NCBI RefSeq assembly: GCF_022808695.1
Contig: NZ_JAKZKW010000001.1
Location: 620,001 to 684,000, forward strand
Origin: Fundidesulfovibrio soli
Lineage (GTDB): Bacteria > Desulfobacterota > Desulfovibrionia > Desulfovibrionales > Desulfovibrionaceae
DNA length: 64,000 nt
Direction of reading: 5' to 3'
Positions 35,320-43,005 of this stretch are shown in pieces. A program made the position numbers and the translations under genes. How positions within the stretch are numbered: the first letter of the stretch is position 1; every line of letters begins with the position of its first letter. Under the pieces are notes generated by a model. The model worked only from the letters and a program-made list of their open reading frames with translations. It did not search any database and was not told where the DNA came from.

Positions 35320-35907
35320 CTACTTCGTGATCCAGAGGTCGTAGCGCTCCTGGATCTCCTCCGGGGTGAAGCCCGGCTCGTCGTACATGCCCTTGGCCAT
35401 GCGCTGGCGGAAGGCCTCGTAGAGGATCACGGCCGTGGCCACCGAGACGTTGAGGCTCTGCACCATGCCCTGCATGGGGATGTAGATGTGGTCCGGGGCC
35501 AGGGTGTTCAGCTCCTCGGCCACGCCGTCATGCTCGTTGCCCATGATCACGGCGGTGGGAAGGGTCAGGTCCCAGTCGGTGAGCGGCTTGGCCTGGGGCC
35601 CGAACCCCGTGGAGAGCACCTGCATGCCCTTCCCGCGAAATCCCTTGATCATATCAGCGGCGGACTTGTGGCGCTTGAGGGGCACCCACTTCTTGGCGGA
35701 AGCCGAGCTCTTGTGCCCGAGCGTGGGGAAAGGCGTGTCCGTGTAGAGCAGGTGCGCCTCGGCCACGCCGAAGGCGTCGCAGCTGCGCAGCACCGCGGAG
35801 ACGTTGTGCGGGTCGTGGATGTTGTTGAGCACCACGGTGAGGTCTTTCTGCCTGCGGGCCAGAACTCCCAGGATGCGTTCCTTGCGGTTGTCGGTGCGTT
35901 CCCTCAT
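35320..35907 (-). CDS. TrmH-type tRNA 2'-O-ribose methyltransferase (SPOUT)
   Basis: 195 residues from ATG 35907 (AGGA upstream). The three SPOUT motifs are clear: NNIHDPHNVSAVLRSCDAFG, IMGNEHDGVA, and IPMQGMVQSLNVSVATAV, the knot that binds SAM. TrmH methylates Gm18 in tRNA; another RNA target is possible. It lies 25 bases downstream of the glycosyltransferase on the same strand and may be read through from that operon. Confidence 0.9.
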   Translation of the reverse strand: MRERTDNRKERILGVLARRQKDLTVVLNNIHDPHNVSAVLRSCDAFGVAEAHLLYTDTPFPTLGHKSSASAKKWVPLKRHKSAADMIKGFRGKGMQVLSTGFGPQAKPLTDWDLTLPTAVIMGNEHDGVAEELNTLAPDHIYIPMQGMVQSLNVSVATAVILYEAFRQRMAKGMYDEPGFTPEEIQERYDLWITK

Positions 35908-35932
35908 GGATTGTCCTGCGATGTCGGTGGAT

Positions 35933-37867
35933 TCAGCGAGGCAGCCCAGGCTGCGCGCGCCCCGAGAACGCGGCAAGTACGTGATCGTTGACCACTTGTC
36001 CATCCAGCGAGAGCGGGACAGGCCACCCCCAGCCCGTGGCCCGGATGCGTTCGCCGATGGCCCCCAGGTCGAACCCGAAGGCGCAAAGCCCGGCGCGCCA
36101 GGCCTGGGTCAGGGTGTAACACCAGGTCTCGGGCCACACCGAAAGGAACAGGGCGGCGTGGCAGCGCTGGCGGGCGATGAGCTCCAGGGCCTCTTCCTCG
36201 GCATACTCCCCGGTGATGTGCACCCGCCCCGTGGCGTAGAGCGCGGCGTCGTCCGCGCTGAAGCCCACCACACGAAATTCCAGAGGCAGGTCGCGGCGGG
36301 CGGCGTCCAGGGCGCAGGCCTTGAGCACCTCGAAGCCCTTGTGCGGGCCGATGGCCCCGATCACGGCCAGGCGCAGGCGGGAGCGCCCGTCCCAGGCGGG
36401 GGGCGGGGGCGGCGGCGCGAAGGCGGGCTCCCCGTGTGGCACGGCCATGACGGAGAGGCCGGGGAAATGGCGCATCATGCGCCCGGCGGCATCCGCGCTG
36501 GGGGCCGCGACGCGCCTGGAGCCGAGCAGAATTCTCGAGGAGCGCTCGATCAACCCGGCCACACCGCCCTCGGGCCGGAAATCCGCCCCGTTGGCGTCCA
36601 CGCAGCGTTGGCAGACCTCGGGCGAAGGCTCGGCGCAGTGACGGCGGGTGTCGTCGATGCAGTTGATGCGGGGGCAGAACCAGGCGAAATCGTGTACCAC
36701 CGCGTCCTGGGGCAGGCCCATGCGCCCGGCCAGCTCCAGCAGCGCGGGCGGCACGTCCATGAAATGGTGCAGGCGCAGCTCCGTGGCCCCCAGGCGCGCG
36801 AGGTCCGCCGCAAGCAGATCCTGCTCCTGGGGTAGCCTGTAGCGAAGGTTGGGGCAATCGGGAGCCTGGGTGGCCTCAAGGCGCACCCGGTCCGGGCCGC
36901 GCCCGCCCTGCCCCGTGTCCGGCAGCAGCGTGGCCGTGGCGAACCCGGCGGCGGCCAGCTCGGCGCGCTCGTCGCGCAGCCTGCGGGCCGTGCCGCCGGA
37001 AAGCCCGTGGCAGACCTGCACCACCGTGGGTTGCGGGCGCAGGCGCTCCAGCCTTGCCCTGTCCACGTTGCGGCGCAGGTCCAGCAGGGGGTCCTGGCGG
37101 TTCCACTCCAGCACGGTGGGCAGATAGAGGGGGAAGCGCCGCTCCAGAAGGGCCAGGTTGCGCTCCAGGGCGGGCTTGCGCGCCGCGCCGAAGGAGGCCT
37201 GGCCGCTGTGGCGGACGAACACGTCCCCGGCCAGCACGTGCCGCCAGCCCAGCCTGGCGGAGCGCAGGCAGAAATCGTTCTCCTCGGCGTAGCCCGTGCC
37301 GAAGGTGTGCTCGTCGAAATATCCGGCGTCCACCAGGCAATCGCGGCGGATGTACATGCAGAAGCCCACGGCCGTGGGCAGGTCGCGCACGGCCCCGGCG
37401 TTGCGCGCGGCGAACAGGGCGTCCAGCTCCGCTGGGGTGATGTCCTGGAGGGCGGAGTTGTCCTGGTTGGGCCGTGGATAGGAGCAGATGGTGGCGTTGT
37501 TGGAAAACGGCGTCGCGCTGCCGACGTCCGACGCGGAGTGCGCCGCGCGGGCCAGCCTGTCCAGCCAGCCGGGGAAGACCACGGTGTCGCTGTTGAGCAC
37601 CACCACGTCGCGGTCCTGGTGCAGGGCGAAGCCCCTGTTCACCGTGGCCGGAAAACCGAGGTTCGCTGGGTTGACCAGCAGCGTGACCAGCCCGCGCCCG
37701 GCCAGTTCGCGCACGTAGGCCGAAAGCTCGGGCTCGGGCGAAGCGTCGTCCAGCACCACGATCTCCATGGCGGCGCGGTTCGGGGCCGCCAGCAGCGACT
37801 CCAGGCAGGCCCTGGTCTCCGCCAGCCCCCGGTACACGGGCACCAGAACGTCAACCACGGGGGGCAT
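35933..37867 (-). CDS. Two-domain glycosyltransferase (GT2 followed by GT4-like)
   Basis: 644 residues from ATG 37867, with GAGGAGG six bases upstream and a 17-base overlap with the TPR gene. The N-terminal GT2 domain has VDVLVPVYRG, LDDASPE, and LNSDTV; GTGYAEENDFCLR is the acceptor loop. The C-terminal half (about 310-640) looks like a GT4 fold, with a Cys-rich insert (CPRINCIDD, then CQRC) and GAIGPHKGFEVL. Such two-headed enzymes build short glycans on proteins or lipids. A frame to 38053 overlaps the TPR gene and is rejected. Confidence 0.85.
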   Translation of the reverse strand: MPPVVDVLVPVYRGLAETRACLESLLAAPNRAAMEIVVLDDASPEPELSAYVRELAGRGLVTLLVNPANLGFPATVNRGFALHQDRDVVVLNSDTVVFPGWLDRLARAAHSASDVGSATPFSNNATICSYPRPNQDNSALQDITPAELDALFAARNAGAVRDLPTAVGFCMYIRRDCLVDAGYFDEHTFGTGYAEENDFCLRSARLGWRHVLAGDVFVRHSGQASFGAARKPALERNLALLERRFPLYLPTVLEWNRQDPLLDLRRNVDRARLERLRPQPTVVQVCHGLSGGTARRLRDERAELAAAGFATATLLPDTGQGGRGPDRVRLEATQAPDCPNLRYRLPQEQDLLAADLARLGATELRLHHFMDVPPALLELAGRMGLPQDAVVHDFAWFCPRINCIDDTRRHCAEPSPEVCQRCVDANGADFRPEGGVAGLIERSSRILLGSRRVAAPSADAAGRMMRHFPGLSVMAVPHGEPAFAPPPPPPAWDGRSRLRLAVIGAIGPHKGFEVLKACALDAARRDLPLEFRVVGFSADDAALYATGRVHITGEYAEEEALELIARQRCHAALFLSVWPETWCYTLTQAWRAGLCAFGFDLGAIGERIRATGWGWPVPLSLDGQVVNDHVLAAFSGRAQPGLPR

Positions 37868-39170
37868 GGCCGTCCTCCTCATCCTCGGCCGCAGCTCGAA
37901 GCGCCTCGGCGGACAGGGTTTCGAGTTCCGCGAGCCACAGCGCCCCGCGCTCCCGCACGGCGCGCAGGAACTCCCCACGGCACTGAAGCGGCAGGGGCGG
38001 CGGCGCATCCGGGGCCAGCCAGGCCTGGCGCAGCCAGCCATTGTAGGCCGCAAGAGCCCCGATTGTGCGCCCGGGGTCGCAGACTGTCACGGGCGATCCC
38101 GGCAGCGGCGCGCCCGTGGCCGCGTCGCTGACCGCGACGCGGGCGCAGCACCCGCTCCGCGCGGCGACCTCCCACACGACTTCGAAGCCGTGCGCCCCGT
38201 CGTGCAGACCCCTCTCCAGAAGGTCAGGCCGGAATCGGTCCGCGAGCACCTCGCGCACCTGCCCGGCGTCGTCCTCAAGGCGCACCATGCGCCGCCTGCC
38301 TGGTTCGGCCGGATGCCACAGATGACCTGCGATGCGGTTGGAAATTTCCACGGCAGCACTGCCCTGGGCCGCGCCCGACCCTGCGGGCCTGAGCGGCGAA
38401 CCGTGACAGGCGATGCCGGAGTCGGCCAGGGCCGCCGTCACCTCCGCGCCCGCCCAGGCTCCGGGCAGGGCCATGCGGAAGGCGTGGCCGTCCGGCAGGC
38501 CGGCCAGGGCGAAGGCCGGGTGGGTCAGCCCGGCGGCCATCACCCCCGCCGGGGAGCCGCCCACGCTGAAAGCCACGCCCAGTTGGTCCTGCGGCCGCCG
38601 CGGGTCCAGCGCCGCGCCGCAGATGTGCCCGCCCTGGAGCACGGCCAGCCCGAACGGCTGCACGCCCGAGCCCTCGGCCAGGGTGCGCAGGGCCAGGGCC
38701 CAGTCCTCCACGGAATCGGAGAGCGAGGCCAGGCGCACGGCCTCTGCCTGGAGCGACGGGGCCGCGCCAAGCGACAACCCGCTGGAGAGCAGGAAGCGCA
38801 GGGCCTCGCGGTTGTCCGCATCCTGGGCCAGCACCTTCAGGCATTGGGCACGGCAGGCGGCGAAATCGCGAGCCGCGTGCAGGCAGGAGGCGTGGAGCAT
38901 CCGCGCTGCGGGCAGGTCCGGGGCCATGCGCGCCACCCGTCCCGAACAATCCAGGGCCTGCTCCATGTCGCCCAAGGCCGCGTAGATACGGCAAGCCAGG
39001 GCCAAGGCCGGGGCGTGGGTCTCGTCCAGGCCCAGGCAGCGCCGGGCCAGGGGCAGGGCTTTGTCGGCCTGGCCCGAGGCCAGCAGGCTTTCGGCCGTGC
39101 GCAGGTCTTCCCTGGCGACGCGGATCTGGGCCTCGGCTTCGGCGTCGGGACGGGAGTACGTGGATTTCAT
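37851..39170 (-). CDS. TPR protein with a middle accessory domain shared with neighbouring enzymes
   Basis: 439 residues; ATG 39170 has GGAGG four bases upstream and overlaps the stop of the GT4 gene by ATGA. Residues about 10-135 are TPR-like (AESLLASGQADKALPLARRC and following). Residues about 180-245 (GHICGAALDPRRP, HPAFALAGLPDGHAFRMALP) resemble the domain at the C-terminus of the formyltransferase-like protein and the N-terminus of the GNAT protein further right. The C-terminal third is unrecognised, with ISNRIAGHLWHPAEPGRRRM. No signal peptide. A scaffold for the adjacent glycosyltransferases is an inference. Confidence 0.75.
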   Translation of the reverse strand: MKSTYSRPDAEAEAQIRVAREDLRTAESLLASGQADKALPLARRCLGLDETHAPALALACRIYAALGDMEQALDCSGRVARMAPDLPAARMLHASCLHAARDFAACRAQCLKVLAQDADNREALRFLLSSGLSLGAAPSLQAEAVRLASLSDSVEDWALALRTLAEGSGVQPFGLAVLQGGHICGAALDPRRPQDQLGVAFSVGGSPAGVMAAGLTHPAFALAGLPDGHAFRMALPGAWAGAEVTAALADSGIACHGSPLRPAGSGAAQGSAAVEISNRIAGHLWHPAEPGRRRMVRLEDDAGQVREVLADRFRPDLLERGLHDGAHGFEVVWEVAARSGCCARVAVSDAATGAPLPGSPVTVCDPGRTIGALAAYNGWLRQAWLAPDAPPPLPLQCRGEFLRAVRERGALWLAELETLSAEALRAAAEDEEDGHAPRG

Positions 39171-40405
39171 CGGCCCTCCAGCACCCGCTGCGCCATGCGC
39201 AGGTGCGCGGGCAGGCAGACGCGGCTGTGGTCGTACCGGGTGACGGCGGTATGCCTGGCCGCCGCGCGCAGGTGCGCGAAACGCGCCGGGGCCTCCAGCG
39301 CGGAGGCCACCGTGGAGGCCAGGGCCGAGGGATCGAAAAAGTCGGTGAGCAGCCCGTTGACCCCGTGCTCGATGGCCTCCATCACAGGTGCTGTGGCGGA
39401 GCCCACCATCAGGCACCCGGCGGACATGGCCTCGATGCAGGACCACGACAACACGAACGGATAGCTCAGATAGATGTGGCAGGCCGACACCTGGAGCAGC
39501 TTGAGGTAGACGTTGTAGGGCTCAGCCCCCAGGAAGTGCACGCGGGAGAGGTCGATGCGGTTCTCGGCCAGGTGCTTCTGCCGCCAGGTGAGGCCCTCCG
39601 GCGGGTTGGGGCCGTAGCCGGGGCCGTCCTTGCCCACCACCAGCACGCGGCAGCCGGGCCTGCGGGCCAGCAGCTCCGGCAGGGCGCGCATGAAGGTGTG
39701 GAAGCCCCGGTAGGGCTCCAGGTCGCGGGAGATGTAGGTGACGATCTCGTCCCCGGCGCGCAGGGATGGCAGGCCCGGCCCCAAGTGCAACGCCGCCGAA
39801 GGGTCGGGGCGCACCAGGTCCGTGTCGATGCCCTCGTGGATCACCTCGATAAGGGGGTGCCAATGCCCGGGGTGGCCCTGCTTCTGCCAGAGCGTGGGGC
39901 TCACGGCGGCGTGGCAGGTGTTGAGCGCGTGCAGCACGGCCGTGTTCTGCATGGCCAGCACCGGGCCAAGCTCCGGCGGGGCCGGGAACTCGGGGTCGAA
40001 GCCCACGTCGGCCCCGCTGGTTCTGTAGTAGAATTCGCAATAGACGATGCGCTTGGCCTCGGGGAAGACCTGCTCCAGAAACAGGGCCTCGCCCCACCCC
40101 GGATGCACGTAGATCAGGTCCGGCACCACGCCCTGGGAGCGCAGGCGCCAGGCGGCCTCAAGCACGGCGGCTCCGCGCCGGACCTGGGCCTCCATGTTGC
40201 GGGCGTAGGGGTGCGTGCCGGCCGGGGGCTGGCCTGAAACCTGATAGGTGGCGTAATGCACGCCCTCGAAAGGGGCGGAGGCGCAGGCCTGCTGGATGGC
40301 GGCCACCAGCACCCCGGGGCGCGCAAGGAAATGGGCCACCAGCCCGCGGAACTGGCTGGGGAAATCGTAGTGGATGAAGAGGACGGTCAGGCCGTTGCGC
40401 TGCAT
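39167..40405 (-). CDS. GT4-family glycosyltransferase
   Basis: 412 residues from ATG 40405. GT-B fold: N-terminal TVLFIHYDFPSQFRGLV resembles the Glyco_trans_4 leader, the middle has IHEGIDTDLVRPDP, and the C-terminal domain VTYISRDLEPYRGFHTF, FLGAEPYNVYLKLLQVSACHIYLSYP and the SWSCIEAMSAGCLMVGS nucleotide-sugar site. The start is chosen by homology; no strong ribosome site is seen. ATGA overlap with the TPR gene suggests that the two products act together. It is separated from the PQ-repeat gene by 135 bases with a strong hairpin. Confidence 0.88.
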   Translation of the reverse strand: MQRNGLTVLFIHYDFPSQFRGLVAHFLARPGVLVAAIQQACASAPFEGVHYATYQVSGQPPAGTHPYARNMEAQVRRGAAVLEAAWRLRSQGVVPDLIYVHPGWGEALFLEQVFPEAKRIVYCEFYYRTSGADVGFDPEFPAPPELGPVLAMQNTAVLHALNTCHAAVSPTLWQKQGHPGHWHPLIEVIHEGIDTDLVRPDPSAALHLGPGLPSLRAGDEIVTYISRDLEPYRGFHTFMRALPELLARRPGCRVLVVGKDGPGYGPNPPEGLTWRQKHLAENRIDLSRVHFLGAEPYNVYLKLLQVSACHIYLSYPFVLSWSCIEAMSAGCLMVGSATAPVMEAIEHGVNGLLTDFFDPSALASTVASALEAPARFAHLRAAARHTAVTRYDHSRVCLPAHLRMAQRVLEGR

Positions 40406-40493
40406 CAGCGGGAACCCGTGGGCTTGAGTGGCGGCCTTGTGTGCGTGGCGCGCTTTCACGCACGGGATGAAGGCCCTTCCGTCCCGGCGGAAC

Positions 40494-40521
40494 CGCCCCC
40501 GCGCCACAGGGCGCGGGGGCG
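40494..40521 (-). terminator. 12-bp hairpin between PQ-repeat gene and GT4 gene
   Basis: CGCCCCCGCGCC-acag-GGCGCGGGGGCG is perfect but lacks a T-run on the minus strand. It may be an mRNA-stabilising or partial termination structure between the secretion genes and the glycosyltransferase genes. Confidence 0.5.
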
Positions 40522-40540
40522 AGAAAAAGCCGCGCGGGGC

Positions 40541-41620
40541 CTAGAAAGCGCCCTTGGGGACGATGCGCACGCGCAGGGATTCGAGCATGTCGCCCGGCTG
40601 GACGGACTGCAGGAACTCGCCGTTGCGCACTTCCGCCACCTGACCGGCCTGCATGAACGTGCCGGAATAGCAGATGTCGTACCTGGCTTCGGCCTGGCCC
40701 TTGAGCCGGGCCACGAAACCGAGCAGGGGCATGCCCATGCCCCGCGTGCCGCAGAACTGGGGCGCGCTAGCCCAGGGGGTCAGACGTCCGTCGTGGGAGA
40801 TGGCGGCGTATTCCAGAGCGTCGGGTTCCAGGCTTTCGGCAAGCATGGCCACGGCCTCGAGACGCAGCCTGGAGCCGGGCAGACCCGCGGGCTGGCCGTC
40901 CTCGACGACCTGATCGCCGACATTCTGGATGTGGCAGGCCACTTGAAGCTTGATACCCGGAGCGGACTGGGGCTGCTGCCCGAACATCGGCGCTTGGGCC
41001 GCCTGGGGCTGACCGAAGGGGGCCGCCTGGGGCTGCTGTCCGAACATCGGAGTCTGGGGAGCCTGAGGAGCGGCCTGAGGCTGGCCGAAGGGGGCCGCCT
41101 GGGGCTGCTGTCCGAACATCGGAGCCTGGGGAGCCTGGGGAGCCTGAGGAGCGGCCTGAGGCTGGCCGAAGGGGGCCGCCTGGGGCTGCTGCCCGAACAT
41201 CGGAGCCTGAGGAGCTTGGGGCTGCCCGAAGGAAGCGCCCTGCGCGGCCGCCTGATGCCTGCGGACTTCAAGATGCATCCCCGTGGAGGGATAGTCCCCT
41301 GGGCGCAGGGTCAAAAACTGCACAATGGCGCCGCGCTCGCCAACAGTGACTGCCACTTCCTGCCCGGGGGAGGTCAGCCAGGCCACTTCGCCGGATTCGA
41401 ACGCCACCGAGCCGGAGCCCGGGACGGGGAGAATGCTGAGCTGCAGGCAGGGGATACTCAGGCCGGCTAGGTCTTTCTGGGGGACGTCGATTCCGGTGAA
41501 GGCGATCACATGCCGGCCAGGCTCCAGAGGTACTAGGGTCAGTTCAGGAGTGGCGACCGACTCCGTACCCCGGCTCGCGGCCGTCCCCTTGTTGGCGAAA
41601 AACATATTGCTGGTGACCAT
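40541..41620 (-). CDS. Pro/Gln/Ala-repeat protein encoded with the type I secretion genes
   Basis: 359 residues; ATG 41620 has AAGGAG five bases upstream. The N-terminal domain (about 1-125) is beta-rich (VPLEPGRHVIAFTGIDVP). A repeat region (about 130-225) has units built on MFGQQPQAAPFGQPQAAPQA. The C-terminal domain (about 230-359) is again beta-rich, with two Cys (SAPQFCGTRG, RYDICYSG). No signal peptide or membrane helix. I do not recognise the family. It lies 22 bases after hlyD, so it is probably part of, or carried by, the secretion system; a cytoplasmic adaptor with a flexible linker is equally possible. Confidence 0.75.
   Translation of the reverse strand: MVTSNMFFANKGTAASRGTESVATPELTLVPLEPGRHVIAFTGIDVPQKDLAGLSIPCLQLSILPVPGSGSVAFESGEVAWLTSPGQEVAVTVGERGAIVQFLTLRPGDYPSTGMHLEVRRHQAAAQGASFGQPQAPQAPMFGQQPQAAPFGQPQAAPQAPQAPQAPMFGQQPQAAPFGQPQAAPQAPQTPMFGQQPQAAPFGQPQAAQAPMFGQQPQSAPGIKLQVACHIQNVGDQVVEDGQPAGLPGSRLRLEAVAMLAESLEPDALEYAAISHDGRLTPWASAPQFCGTRGMGMPLLGFVARLKGQAEARYDICYSGTFMQAGQVAEVRNGEFLQSVQPGDMLESLRVRIVPKGAF
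40973..41228 (-). repeat. Imperfect tandem repeat inside the PQ-repeat gene
   Basis: The plus-strand segment CTGCT(G)(T/C)CCGAACATCGG recurs near 40973, 41033, 41105 and 41186, giving units of about 60, 72 and 81 bases, all multiples of three. Unit length differs by loss or gain of QAP triplets, so copy number could vary without frameshift. Confidence 0.85.
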
Positions 41621-41642
41621 ATCTGCTCCTTGAAGCCTGAAA

Positions 41643-43001
41643 TTAGCGTTCCCTGATGGAATCATCCAAAGCGCGCATGATTGGGTACATCAGATAGGTG
41701 ATGACCCTGCGCGAACCCACCTTGATGCCGACCTCCAGGCTCATGCCCGGAACCAGCCTGAAATCCTCCGGCACGTTCCTGATATCGCTCATGTCGGTAA
41801 TCTCCACGCGCGCCGGGTAGACACCCACCCTGCCGGAGGGGGTATCCTTGGAGATCTGGTCCTCGCCGACAACGCGCACCTTACCCTTGAGCAGCCCATG
41901 ACGATGGTAGGGGAAAGCCTCAAGCTTGATGTTGCAGGGGTCGCCCACCCGCAGGAAGCCGATATCCTTGGGCAGAATGAGGGCCTCGACCTCCAGCGGC
42001 ACATTGAGCGGAACCAGCGACATCACGGGTTCGCCTGCCTTGACCACGCTCTCGCTGGGGTATTTCACCACGTCGAGCACCACGGCGGTCACCGGAGCGG
42101 TGAGCGTGGAGAGCTCGCTCATGCGGGAAGACTTGGAGACCTCCTCGGTGAGGGTGCTCAGATCCTGCCTGGCCATCGCCAGCTTGTTGCTGACCTCGTT
42201 GCGCCAGTTGCTGACGTAGGCGTCCTTTTCGGCCTTGAGCTGCTGGAGCATAAGGCGTTTGGCGGACAGTTCCCCCTTGGCCTTCTCATGCTGGGCCGTG
42301 ATGTTGGCGAGCTGATTCTGGGCGTCCAGGTAGGACAGGCGGGAATCCACGCCCTGGCGATAGACCTCGCTGCGCATGTTCATCACTTCCTGGCCCACGT
42401 CCACCTGCTTCTTGGTGATGGAGACCATCTTCTCCAGGGAGGCGATGTCACTCTCTGTCTCGGCGGTCTTGCTCTGGATGGCCTTCATCTTGGCGCTGAA
42501 CTCGTCGCGGCGGCCGGCGAGTATCTTGAGCTGTTCGGAGGTCTCCTCCTGGGTGGTGCCCGGCGGCGGCACGTAGGGCTTGCCGTTGAGCTCGCACTCC
42601 AGGCGGGCGATGTCCGCTTTGTTGCGCATGAGGCGGAAGCGGTTCTGGGTGTCGGTGGCCGAGGTGAAGGTGTTGTCCAGGCGCACCAGGGTCTGCCCCT
42701 CGGCCACCACTTGGCCCACCTTGACGTCGATGGAGCGGATCACCGTGTCGGAAAGCGGCGAAATCACGATGTCCTTCCCGGAGGAGACTATGCGCCCCGA
42801 CCCGGTGACCTGGATGTCCACCTCCGACACGATGGACCATGACAGCAGGAACGCCAGCAGGAGCATGATGATGTAGAGCGTCAGCCGGGCGGTCCTGGGC
42901 AGGGGCGTGTTGGCTATCTCGGACGCGTCCGGCTGGAACTCCACCATGTCCGGGTGGATGGAGGGCAGGGACGGATCGTCTTTTTTCTTGGGCAAAAACA
43001 T
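41643..43001 (-). CDS. HlyD-family periplasmic adaptor of a type I secretion system
   Basis: 452 residues. A cytoplasmic leader is followed by one membrane helix (about 40-60), a lipoyl-like half motif (ISPLSDTVIRSIDVKVGQVVAEGQTLVRLD), a long coiled-coil hairpin (about 110-300) rich in Lys/Glu/Gln, then the second lipoyl half (LTAPVTAVVLDVV) and beta-barrel with the HlyD signature region near GKVRVVGEDQIS. It bridges the inner-membrane ABC transporter and a TolC-like channel; no tolC is in the window. It starts 4 bases after the ABC gene. Confidence 0.94.
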   Translation of the reverse strand: MFLPKKKDDPSLPSIHPDMVEFQPDASEIANTPLPRTARLTLYIIMLLLAFLLSWSIVSEVDIQVTGSGRIVSSGKDIVISPLSDTVIRSIDVKVGQVVAEGQTLVRLDNTFTSATDTQNRFRLMRNKADIARLECELNGKPYVPPPGTTQEETSEQLKILAGRRDEFSAKMKAIQSKTAETESDIASLEKMVSITKKQVDVGQEVMNMRSEVYRQGVDSRLSYLDAQNQLANITAQHEKAKGELSAKRLMLQQLKAEKDAYVSNWRNEVSNKLAMARQDLSTLTEEVSKSSRMSELSTLTAPVTAVVLDVVKYPSESVVKAGEPVMSLVPLNVPLEVEALILPKDIGFLRVGDPCNIKLEAFPYHRHGLLKGKVRVVGEDQISKDTPSGRVGVYPARVEITDMSDIRNVPEDFRLVPGMSLEVGIKVGSRRVITYLMYPIMRALDDSIRER

Positions 43002-43005
43002 CGGT

